A DNA stretch of 64,000 nt. It comes from Bugula neritina. Its lineage: Eukaryota > Bryozoa > Gymnolaemata > Cheilostomatida > Bugulidae. The position numbers and the translations under genes are program-made. Under the pieces are notes generated by a model. It had not been told where the DNA came from. It worked only from the letters and a program-made list of their open reading frames with translations, and made no database searches. The stretch is from assembly GCA_964035545.1 (NCBI GenBank), contig OZ037768.1, forward strand, positions 12,703,175-12,767,174, read 5' to 3'. Of the stretch, positions 52,936 to 64,000 are shown one piece after another. Within the stretch, counting starts at the first letter, position 1, and each line of letters opens with the position of its first letter.

Positions 52936-54530
52936 GGGGTGACTGGGGGAGGGGGGGGGCACAAAGGGTAGAACTTTAAAGTTTTTGCTCTCATTCGTCT
53001 GTCTTTCAAGTTACTAGTTCAATAATCTCTAGTCTTAATGCTGCATCTGTTGTCTATTACAGGTATCAGTTTGTTGTTTCTATCTCTCTCACAACTTTCA
53101 GAATGAATTTTTCATGACGATTGTGCCCCGGTACCAGGGTACAATGGGCCACTGGGTGGGGCACAACAAATATATTGAAACTTTGCAAATTTTGTTCCAT
53201 CTGATCTATATTTATTTAATATTACAAATAAATAAAAATATTCTTTCAGATCTACAGAAAAGTTCATGTTTTAGTTGTACAGTTTGTGCCACCACTGATA
53301 GCAGAGGAAGGCTAAATCAAACGCACATCACTCGGTTCTACGGTACGCCATTATCATCACTGTTTATAAACTGAAAATGTTTTTTATTTTCACTTCAGAG
53401 GGAATTTTATCAGAAGAAACTTTAGTAAAATGTGTTATAATTTTGCCAATTATAATATTTAGGGTAGATCCTGTGTGCAACTGTGTTTTAATTAGATGAA
53501 CGTCCCAAGAACTTTACAGAAGATACATGATAAAAGACTATATTTAATTATATACATACAACTAACATAAAAAATACATTTAACATCCACAATACTCTCA
53601 CAAGTCTACTTAACCTACTATCTCTATTCCTGTACTACTCTGAACTAACTAGCTATATAAAACTGTCTGGAAGCGTTCTGCTCCGCAGGGGGTAGTCACA
53701 TGCTTCAACACGATTGGTTATGGTGCACGTGTATGATTTGTACGCTTCGCTGGCCACTGCACATATATTACAAAATTCCAATGGACTTTTTTCTATGAAC
53801 TGTAGCTAAGGGGCATGGCTTCAATTTGTGGCTGGAGTACGGAAGGGGGGGGGGGGGAGCAAATGAGCAAACCACAATTTATTTTAGTGAAATACATGTA
53901 TATTTCTTCAACAATATAATATATAGTGAATATCATGACTATCTACTAGTAGCAACAGCAGAGTGTTTTGTATTATGCATAAAATGGCAAAGCTCTAACC
54001 TCACCAGATGTATATAAATTATTACAGGAGCTTCACCTTGTAGTTTTGCAGTCTTACCATGATGTCTTTGATATTTTACAAAACGGTTAAAAATGGCTAT
54101 ATCTATAGACTTTAGTAACATTTCAACGAACCTTTTGGGCAAACAAGCTAATAACAGTGATCGATCAGGGTGCAATTGTGCCTCATGTGGCCAAATGGAA
54201 AATAAATGTGCCTCAAAGAAAATTTATTTTAAAGTTTGCTGTTATACTTGCTAAGCGATGTAGAGACAAGATATGGCAACAATATCAGTAAAATCTAGGC
54301 TTGTTGCCTTTGAGCGTAAACAGTTATAAAGCTTTAACTACATCTAAAAAAAAAATTGCAAAAAGTAGGTAAAAACAGTTTTTCACTCGCCTTTTCAACA
54401 TGTATGTTCTGCAAGTGTTGAAACTACAATGGCTGAATAATTATGTGAATGCCTTTTTATGAAAAAAATCACAACTCTAAGTCAATGAGTTCTCTCACAA
54501 TTTGGACAGCTTTTGTACCCCTATAACCAT
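52936..54530. mobile_element. G-rich-ended DNA element, unit C copy, right end deleted
   Basis: Counterpart of 23026-24355, starting GGGGTGACTGGGGG. The right end is cut by a deletion joining ACCATT to GTGGCTGGTTGG near 54530. About 340 bp at 53430-53768 is an extra insertion of unknown type, absent from unit B. Confidence 0.45.
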
Positions 54531-55230
54531 TGTGGCTGGTTGGCAAGTTTTTATAATATTCGTTTTCATTCCTCACTAACTTGTGGTAAAATGTATAATC
54601 AGTGTGGTTGACTATGTTTAACAACATTACATGCACCAGGGATTTATGTGGAATACTTAATCAACAACAAAGTATGTTTTGGTGTACACTTTATATGTGT
54701 GTATTGAATGAGGAAAATAATTTTAGCCTCAGATATATTGCACAGACTATTACACACTATTGCTGCTCTATATTATACATATGTGATTATGTGTGATTGC
54801 GCAAGAAAATGTATATAATTACACAAAAGTGCTTTAAATAGACAAATATAGGTGAATATAGGTAAGATATTAGAGCAAGCAGTATACACTCAACAAGTAT
54901 TTAGAAGTAAACATTGGTAAAACACTTGAAATTAGTATCAAAACCAAAGATTTTAGTTTGTTTGATGCCAAATTCGTAGTCAAATATGTTTTGAAGTTCC
55001 CCTTTATGTTGGAGATTAAGAATCAAAATAACAACTTGATGACTAGACAAGGTATCGAGGCCCAAAGCATTGAATAAAGCACACTTCATTTTAAATCACA
55101 AAAGTAGTTTGAGAGCTAAGAACTTATTCTTTTCCAATGCAACATAATAAATATTTATATATAGCAGTTAATAATAATAATGTCTTTTATATAGTTTTCT
55201 ATATAATCTTCACATAATACTTTTAAAACT

Positions 55231-56467
55231 TCAGAAGTCAGAAGTATTTTCCCTTTTCGCTTTTGAGACTAAAGCAAAATATCGGCGCAGCCTCGCTGTA
55301 ACAATTCTCGTCATATTCTTTTCTACTATTCTGTCCAAAGTCTCAACGTCTAAAGAGCACATAACATATATCAGATTAGTTATGTATTAAAGTTTTCTTG
55401 CTATGCTTTGATACAAGTTTACAATCCTAATATTTTTATATAAAGAGGGACGATATATCAATAATGCTACTGTTTGAAGTGCAAGCAGAAGCTAGTTTCA
55501 CATTTCTGATCATATTGCATGTTACTATTAGCTTCAAAAAATATCAGAGATGTTCTTAAAAAAGACTGCTCAATGAATATAGTGGCTATACTCATAGCCA
55601 GCTGCATTGAGTGGAAGAAGGAAGTATTTCGGGGCAGTGAACAGTTGAGATTGTTTATACACTTCTGAAGACAATAAAGTCTGGAGATATGCTACACAGT
55701 TTGTATAAATTTGTATAAATACCAGCATGTGACATGCTATAACAACCTGTTTCTATACCTGGTAACTTTACACTGCTTGTGAAAATAACAGTTTTTCAAT
55801 ACTGATGAATCTTAAGGTGTTGACAGCTCAAAATTGGCAAAAGCTAAAGTTGATAACAAAGTTTACTATTTAATACTACATACCACAAAGGCTGTCATTC
55901 ACTGCTTGCTTATGTTCCTGCCATGTTACACCATCATCACTTGCGATGACAATGGTTTCCTGTTCATCTTGACTAGCAGCAACATCTATTATGACAGGGC
56001 TGAAAAGGAAAAACACAAGTGCCTCTTTTAGAAAACAGTTATACTTTTTACATGTACTGTGTTTGAATAAAGATGTAATAAGGTTTAATGAAAACATGAA
56101 AAAGTAATAAAAATAACATAAAGATTTTCAGTTTCTCCCACTAAACTCAATGACAAGTGTGTGAATAAAAATTACCCAATAAAGGTAGCACAAGCAGGTT
56201 CTAGAGAGAGAATGGGGGAGATGACAGATTCACTGTTATGAAGAGAGGGCATCACTCCTTTCTCAAGGAGACGGCACACAATCCTCATTGGTTCGGTTGC
56301 CACACCAGGTGGGATGGTAAAATGGACTTTCTCTCGGCATCCCTGGAAGACTCCTCCTCTGGCATCCACCAGGAAACTGATACGGAATCTAAAGTGAGAT
56401 GCATATACAATGTCAACGCAGTTGATAATGTAGTAGCTGGTAGTTAATTTATGTGTGCATGTGTGCG

Positions 56468-56503
<36 letters not shown>

Positions 56504-59500
56504 TGGGGTGTGTTGTTATTGCAGTAGCAGTTTTCTTATATATATAGTTGGGTACATTATATACTAAACATACTTAGTGACTCCAGGGTTTTTACTTTTC
56601 ATTGAATTGTCAGAGTGTAAATCCTCCTGAGAATGAAGTGTGCTGTGGGCCCTCTTACAAGTTTTTCTCTTTTTCAGAGTAAATACACTCTTGCATTTGA
56701 AGCCTAAAATGAATAGAATAAACTACTAGTATGGGTGTGTGTGGGTGTTTGTGGGTGTATGCATGTTCGTATGTGCTTGCGTGTGAGTCGCTGCGTGTTC
56801 GTAAAGAACTGATATATATTTACATACATTGATGGCTAAATTATTGCTTGGAACTCACTAGGCCTCTAACAATAAAGTAAAATTAGCTATGGGTTTTACC
56901 ATTATGCAAAACCATAAAGTAGTAATTTTCGATTCGAAAAATTCTCAACAATTTAATTTGCAAATAATTGCCAGTATGAAACAAAGTTTTTGGTGAGTTA
57001 ATAATCAGATCCTTACCAGCAGAGGCGATGCTACGTAAAGCCCGCCTTATTTTTCCTGTTCGAGGTTTTGTCTCAACGCTCTGCATACCATACGCCTACA
57101 AGGAAATTATTGCATTGCTATTGTACAATCACATTAAATATACATTTTCATAGATAGACACTTCAATAGGCGTTTATAATATATATAATGATGATATAAT
57201 GCACTCCAAATATACTAATTCAACATTCATAATGCTGTGCCCAATTTATTAAGTGAAGAGTCCCTAACTAAAAAACCAGTAACTATAAAAGGTCTTAAAT
57301 AAACAGAATAATTGAAAATTTATCAATGCTTTTCGAAACATGACCAATTTCTAGTAATCTTGTTACTCCAAATATTTTAAAGCTCTATCTAATCTCAGTC
57401 ACATCCGCAAATTTCATTGATGTTATATTTACTAGTTAGCTGACCCAATAAATCAATAATTGACCAAAAACAGAACTGACATGCATTGGGAAAACGCTTA
57501 TATCAAAATGAGTAAAATGATGCACGTTTAGCTCATGACTTAGAAATAGACTGTGATCCAGATAAACACTAGACAGAGCCAGATTGACTACTAAGTTCCT
57601 CACATGTGCAATCAGCTTGTGAGACAAAGTTTAGATATGGTTTGATCAACTCATTGACTAATGGCCCAGAAGATGCTGTAGCAATGTTTTGCTGACACAA
57701 ATTTGAATGTCAGACTAAGTCAATGTGAACACAAAATTAACACACTATCAAATATGTTTAGTCCAATATAAGTTGCAATATTGAATACTGCAATGTTATG
57801 ATTCTAATATCAAACTGTAGATGATGTTATAACAGATAATGTAAGGGCAATGTCTACTTCTGCTTCATGTTTTGACAGAGATTTTACAATATTTACCTGA
57901 CCACTATGTCTCTCAGCTTTAGAGGTTGTAGGGAGACTAGCACCATACTTCAAGAGAATCTCTGCTGTGAGAGCATGGTTTTTCTCCCTGCACAGGTGCA
58001 TTGGGGTTAATCCGTCCTAAAATATACCATAGCAGTAGCAACTCAATCAAATATTCAATATTCAATACTCAAATAATATTTAATAAGAAAAGCTTTCAAT
58101 TTTATGTTTTCCGCTTCATGATAAGGGTCATAGTTCATGATAATTTGATTTAAATGTTATAAATGAAAACTAATCAACTATCAATCACTTATAAAATAGA
58201 TATCTGCTGAATAAAAAAGTAATAGAAGTTTGAATAAAGAAACTTAAAACAGCAAATGTTGAGATAGTATGCTGCCACACTGGCCGTTGATCACAAAAAG
58301 TAACTGTAACATCTCTAGCTGTTCGGAAAAGGTAGACATACTTTGGTATAGCAGTTGGGACTAGCACCATTTTCCAACAGCATCGATACAATATCACTGT
58401 GTCCATCCATAGCGGCAATGTGTAGGGGGGTGAACCCATCTTCCGACTCTGCGCTTACTCTTGCGCCATACTCAATCAGAGCACAGACGATATCCATGTC
58501 ACCTTTTCCCACAGCATAATGTAGAGGCGTGTAGCCATTCTGTAAACACAATTACTAGTAACCATTTAGTAGACTTTATGAATCATCAGAGATTAGAATA
58601 AAGAATATAATTAACAAGATGTAAGCACTCTTACTAACATTATGATGAGGGTTTCTAGATTCAAGAAAATATAACAATTCTTTTTATAGGTTATGTAGTT
58701 CAACAGTAAGCAGAACATTAACATGGCCATTTACAATGTAGGTGATTTTTAATCATAAAAAGTAATGAAGCTAACATACATTGATCAAACAGACTCCAAA
58801 ATATTCATAATTTTGCTGAGCTATCTCAAGTTTAGCAGAATAACTCTCACCTTAGCCCTGCTGTCAGGGGAGACACCATATTTCTCCAGCAGAAGTAAAA
58901 CTATTGCAGCTTGACCATGCTGAGCAGCTAGGTGCAGAGCTGTATGTCCATCATCATTTTTGAGTTCAGGCTTTGCGCCTTTTTGGAGTAACATCCTAGT
59001 TACTGTCTGTTGATTGTTTTCAATGCTGACATGGAGAGGCGTCAATCCATTCTACAAGCACCAGTATGCACTGTGTCTACATGTAACTCAAAATAATTTA
59101 GGAGTAAATTCTACAACAATTGAAAGTAAATTTTGGTAGACTGCTTTTTACCAGTTCTAATCAACATACACAGCCAACGGTTGTTCTCAGGTGGAGGAAC
59201 TGAATACACTAAATTGTTACCTTAGTCATGGAATCAAATAGTTTTGAATGCTTTGGAAGTGAAGTGATAACTCGTTCATTTCCTTGTTTTGCTGCTACAT
59301 GCAGCAGGGAATAGTTATCTCTAACCTCAGCATTCACATCAAATTCATGCTGCAACAGAAGCAGTACACTATTTACACTACTCACTACTTCAACTCTTGT
59401 TGTTACATAATAAACAAACATTATTTGTATAGCTATACAGGTTTCTCAAAGTAGTGATGAAACAGAAAAGTAAAGCACCATTTCCAAAATAGTCCACCAG

Positions 59501-60313
59501 GAACTTCAAGTCTTCTCAATTGAAAACTAAATGTGAAAGTGAAAGTAATTGCAGTGTAGTTCTACAGTTACTCCTAACTCTTTAAGTTTAGTGTGTGCTT
59601 ACTGAAGATGGGTCTTCATTGTCTAGAGAAGAGGGTGTATGTAGTTGACTACTACTGATCTCACTGTGATCAATAGATAGTTCCTCACTGTCAACCTCTA
59701 TTTCGGATTCACTAGCTCGGCAACATACTAAAAGTGACAATACTGTCATGTATAGACTCGGATATATTCATTTTACAATCTGATTTAAAGAGGTCTATGG
59801 GATTTGAATACCACTTCAAAATATCAAACACACCATTAGCCGATCTTTTAACTTTATGCCTAGATCCTAGTTACTAGATTTACTGTATCCCTTTGCCCAA
59901 AACAAAATAGTACGTAAAAAAAATTAGTAATACTGTTTCATCTTCCTCTAATGGGACTATATTCACCAGATTGATGTGTATTTTACTGTGTGCAAAAAAC
60001 TTGAATGGAAATATTTGAACTTCTGCCTGATTGTTTATAATGATGGCAAGATGATATGGCCCGATTGCCATATAGTAATGCAGGCAGCTTTAATTAGACA
60101 AACTGAGAAGGATATGACAAACATTCATATGATACAGTCACTATAAGAGTGTACATACATGTAGCTGATTAATATATTTATATTGGAACAAAATCAGCTA
60201 AATCTAAGTGACTAAGATATATATATAGTGTTAGACAAGTTTGCAAATTATTTAGCTCTGCATACAAAACTTACCCAAATTGGTAATTGAGGCCCGAAAG
60301 CTTCTGAATAATT
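55231..60313 (-). CDS. Ankyrin-repeat/ZU5 protein, unit C copy (5' end unresolved)
   Basis: Exons in reading order: 60313-60275, 59727-59603, 59349-59221, 59051-58851, 58539-58342, 58016-57897, 57691-about 57592, 57095-57017, 56703-56574, 56388-56176, 55999-55884, 55349-55231. Exon lengths equal copy B throughout. It ends KAKRENTSDF then TGA. ZU5 is intact, with a local variant (LHNSESVISPILSLEPACAT) where A and B have a DELLIF segment. The intron between the ZU5 exon and the 130-nt exon is about 260 bp shorter than in A, from a deletion between two ATATAG words. No internal stop was seen in the listed exons. Upstream exons, including any B-box exon, lie beyond the window end. Confidence 0.85.
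56470..56515. repeat. GT-rich microsatellite in intron
   Basis: A GTGTGTGT run in the intron before the ZU5 exon, shorter in copies A (about 5203-5240) and B (about 26870-26905). Confidence 0.8.
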
Positions 60314-61612
60314 CTAATATCATTTTTGCAGTATAAGCATATTAACACTCAACATAATATTAATACAATAATGTTTTCAACAGAAATGTAGACTAATAAT
60401 TATGATGTAAACAGTTTTTGTTGTGGGTAGTATTATGATTGTGATGTCATACAACAATGGTATCCCAATTTAAATGTAGCAAATATTTCAATTTATTATT
60501 ACATTAACTTTAATATCTTATTATTAGGACTTATAAGCAACAATTGCAAGGTTTTCATACTTCGCAAAGTGGTAGACAGTTTGTATTTAATTTGAATTTT
60601 AATAAAAAATTATTGAAATTCATATAAATTTGGTACCTGCAGGACAATTGGATGAATAAAGTGAATAAATTAAGTGAATAATTTTTTAAATAACTTTTTC
60701 ACTGCAGGTTTTTAAAAACCTAATATAAGAACAAATTTGAGAAAGCAGTACTATGTTCAGCATGTTTTCCTATATACTTATCTGTTGAGCATGTGAAGCC
60801 GTCTGCAACTTGAGTAAATTATAATAGCGCTAAATTTTTAATGGTAAATGTAATTATGAACGAACTAATATCAATGAACTTATTAAAATTCTATGACTGT
60901 AATATAACATACATAATATATGAAAACTGACCAGAGCTACAATTCAATAACTTGTGAGAGAGTTATCTTTTTGTACACCCATGACCATTCCACCCTCCCT
61001 CCCCCTACTATTATTTGAATAACCTGTGAGAGAGTTATCTTCTCTCTACTATATTGAATGCTCTTATGAACCTCTAATGAAATGGAATTCTATAAACCAA
61101 CTTCAAACTTATGTCAGACTGCACTGGCTAGTCTGATGTGAATAGATCTATTCTCAAATACAACATTTTTAACAAGAAGATGGTATCAATAATCAATACA
61201 GGAATATATATAAGGAGTGAAGGGAGACATAACATGCTATTAGTAATTTAAGTTTATCACTAATGGTCCACCTTTTCATGTTCTTCAACAATCCAAAAAC
61301 TAGGCTGCTTGACTATTACCAACATGTCACATGACTAATTTTGAAACTGATTTGCAAGTTCTAAAACATGCTGACAATATACTACTAGAAGTAATATAGA
61401 GTAAACTATATATTAGTCTTGAAAGGTATATACTATATATGATGAACTGTTTTTAATTGTCAATAGAAAGCCAGTACTGTGGAATATTCAGTCTTATAAA
61501 GGTAGAAAATATACAACAACTGCTACCACAGAGCCATCAGTACTGTATGATGGATAATATTATAAACAATTCTACAATAACAAATGTATGAATGAGATGG
61601 TAATGTACATAA
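60314..61612. other. Upstream/intronic DNA, no supported exon
   Basis: Collinear with 31214-32656, with a small deletion near 61130 relative to B. It ends at GTACATAA (61605-61612). Confidence 0.5.
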
Positions 61613-63648
61613 CAGGGTTGGGGTAATTGTAATTGGTTGTAATAAATTACATTTTTTCAAGTAATTGAATGTAATTTGTAATTAATAATTGTAATTAATT
61701 ACATTGCTAATGTAATTGATTTTTACAATTACTTTATAATTACATATCAATTACTTCAAACTTAAAAAATGTCCTACTTATTCTACCATGCCTACTGTTG
61801 AATAACAAGTTCAGATTAGGTCTAGGTCAGTGGTTCCCAATCTGGGGGGAATTCTCCCTAGGGGGGAATTTGGACATTTTAGGGAGGATTTGGATTTTAA
61901 AAAATTCACGCACTTTGTTGAAGGCTTTTTGAGCTCTTGCACATTACATAAGTATATATGCATATCTATAAATCTTTTTTTAGTTCATCTATTTAACCAA
62001 ACCATATTCTGCAATCTTAGTTTACTTCTACATTAATGTGTTTATTAGTTACCCTACCCTAACTGTTCTCTTCGCTATTTCCGATGGAGGTCAAAAAATT
62101 TGCAAAAACCAACAGGCCAACTTTTAGCAGCTATGCAAGTCAATTTCTATAAATTGTATGTACTACATACTTAGTGAATATAATATTTTCTACACTAAAT
62201 AATCTGAACCTAAAAATGCAGGAAACCTGTTCTAATTTGAGGCAAAAATGGCACAGGTAAAAATCGCACACTGATGTTAAATTTTTCCAAACCCAAAAAC
62301 CCAAACCTCCAAACTCCTTATTCTGAATGCCTAACCCCCAATTCAAATCTCCAATGCTAAAGTTGAAAATGTGCCATTTTTATTTAATTTTTCCATTTGT
62401 GCCAATAATGCTACTTTTACATGTGCCATTTTACCAGACACCGCCTGTTCTCTCTACTCTCATCTCTGAACTGTTAATGAAGTTTTAACAATATTTCTCT
62501 AAGCTACCTCCCAAAAAGAAAGAGCTAGATTCTCAACTTGAAATGTGACTCATTGCAACGCTTTGTTGAAAAGTTTTTAGAGAAATCATAGGAGGATTTC
62601 ATTGAGTTGGTTCACAATTTAGCAATGAAGGATGATTTGAAGCTATCTCCAATTGATGGATTGTGGGTGGTGTCCAGTAGAAATGGTATAGGTAATAATG
62701 GCACAAATGGAAAAGTAGGTAAAAATGGCACATGTTTTCAATGTTGGGGTGGGGGTTTGGAGTTTAAAAAAAGGGTTTGAGGTAAAAATTTTAGGTTTCA
62801 ACTTGAGGTTCTGGAGTTTGAGGGTGGGGGTTTGAGTTAGAGGGTAGGGGGTTTGGGTTCAAAGATTGGGGGTTTTAGTTTAGAAAAATTTCACATCAGT
62901 GTGCCACTTTTACATGTGCCAGTTTGACCTAAAGTATTTCTGGGTTTCAACAAGCAAACTCTTCCCACACATAGCTGACAAATCAAAGTTTTGGTGCCAT
63001 CTAGCACCACCTATCTGTGTGAGGTAAGATTCTCATCGATTCAAAGAGAAAAGAAACTGCCTTAACCCGCAAAGTGACTAAAGATGGGCCTGGTCATAAA
63101 CAGAGTCGGACTTAACCAAGATGGCACAAAAGCATCAACTGAAGCCATAACATTAATAATTGGACTGCTCTGTGTTTTATAACACAAAAATAATGATAAT
63201 ATTACTATTAAGATAATTATATTATATGCAAATATAATAGAACAAAATATATTGCATTGTATCATATATTCTCATTCAGTAAGTCATAAAATCTTTTCGC
63301 TCTTTGAATGGAGGGGGGGGGATTAATAGTCAACATTTATGAAAGAGGGGGATAGTCTGAAAAAGGTTGGGAATCACTGGTCTAGGTAGTATAGTATCAC
63401 TGTTGAGAACAAAGGAGGTTCACTCCTGTCAAAATTGCCCCTGGTATTTGGACACTATAAGTGAGCTTGCAGAACTTCTATTTATTGCTTGTAAGAACAA
63501 AAGTAATTGTAATTAATTACATTGTCAAGTAATTGTAATTGTAATTAATTTCATTACTTTTTATCTGTAATTATAATTGTAATTGTAATTGACAAATTTT
63601 GATGTAATTGTAATTAATTACATTCACATGTAATTGACCCCAACCCTG
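61613..63648. mobile_element. hAT-like element 1, unit C
   Basis: Same site, ends and GTACATAA duplications (61605-61612, 63649-63656) as 32657-34696, with the same nested element. The insertion therefore happened once, before B and C separated. Confidence 0.9.
61828..63379. mobile_element. hAT-like element 2, nested, unit C
   Basis: The ends are CAGTGGTTCCCAATCT and GGTTGGGAATCACTG, with duplication GTCTAGGT at 61820-61827 and 63380-63387. Counterpart of 32872-34427, including the opposed arms. Confidence 0.85.
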
Positions 63649-63656
63649 GTACATAA

Positions 63657-64000
63657 CCAACCAGTGTTATTAGGTCAAAAGAACTGCCCAATCAGCTGTC
63701 TTCACACTTGTCACTTTGTAAACAAAATAACTAAATGCGTTTGCTGCAAAAACTACTTCCTTTCCCACATCAACCTGATTTCTTGTGATGAAAAATAAAA
63801 GAAGTGAGGAGGCAACTTCAGGATGATAATTACTAGTTTCTTATGAGATATCATAACCAGTAACATAAACCAAGGCTTGGGGAATAAACTGAAAGATAAG
63901 AAAAGAGTTTGACAGGATAAACATACCTGACAAAAAGGTTAAGTTGAATTGGACAATAATGGAAGCAGAGAAAAGCTGAACTAGTTCTTGTGCCTGATGT
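63657..64000. other. Non-coding DNA at window end
   Basis: Collinear with 34705-35050. No exon seen. The unit C B-box exon would be expected about 1.1 kb beyond the window. Confidence 0.5.

Overview
This is AT-rich eukaryotic, almost certainly animal, DNA. The genes are split by short GT-AG introns. The proteins carry ankyrin repeats, a ZU5 domain of the type found in metazoan ankyrins, and a TRIM-type B-box. Long TA and CA microsatellites and several families of cut-and-paste transposons fill the rest. Compact introns and the gene types would suit a sponge or another early-branching invertebrate, but the sequence does not settle the species. There are no bacterial-style operons, rRNA genes, intact tRNA genes or CRISPR arrays.

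The window holds almost three copies of one segmental duplication, all in the same orientation: unit A (1-19464, left part rearranged), unit B (19465-49606) and unit C (49607-64000, cut by the window end). By eye, alignable parts are well over 90% identical. Each unit reads left to right as: (1) a plus-strand fragment of ankyrin-repeat exons; (2) a TA tract and gene-poor DNA; (3) a minus-strand multi-exon ankyrin-repeat/ZU5 gene (A 3980-9524, B 25640-31213, C 55231-60313); (4) about 2-4 kb of upstream DNA ending in a minus-strand B-box exon (A 12076-12251, B 35836-36011), which may be the same gene or a neighbour; (5) a triplet repeat and a small inverted-repeat element; (6) a 2.7-3.2 kb terminal-inverted-repeat element holding broken coding remnants; (7) a large palindrome leading into the next unit.

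The minus-strand gene resembles the front half of an ankyrin. It has an acidic leader, about five ankyrin repeats, a basic Ser/Lys-rich linker and one ZU5 domain. It then stops at a codon just after the first ZU5, where true ankyrins continue into a second ZU5, a UPA domain and a death domain. Nearly every exon has a matching phase and splice signals in all three copies. The plus-strand fragments are inverted paralogues of three of its exons. They carry lost splice sites and stop codons.

The three copies act as built-in controls for transposon insertion. A hAT-like element with a second hAT-like element nested in it sits at the same site in units B and C, and its empty site is in unit A. Another hAT-like element at 46472-48295 has its empty site at 18271-18278. 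Unit B alone carries about 3.6 kb of extra DNA (about 37579-41165) with a TA foldback, a palindromic pair of tRNA-derived SINEs, a 200-bp CA tract and a decayed hAT copy. The most notable results are the tandem ankyrin/ZU5 family, the nested and datable transposon insertions, and several large palindromes associated with TA tracts.
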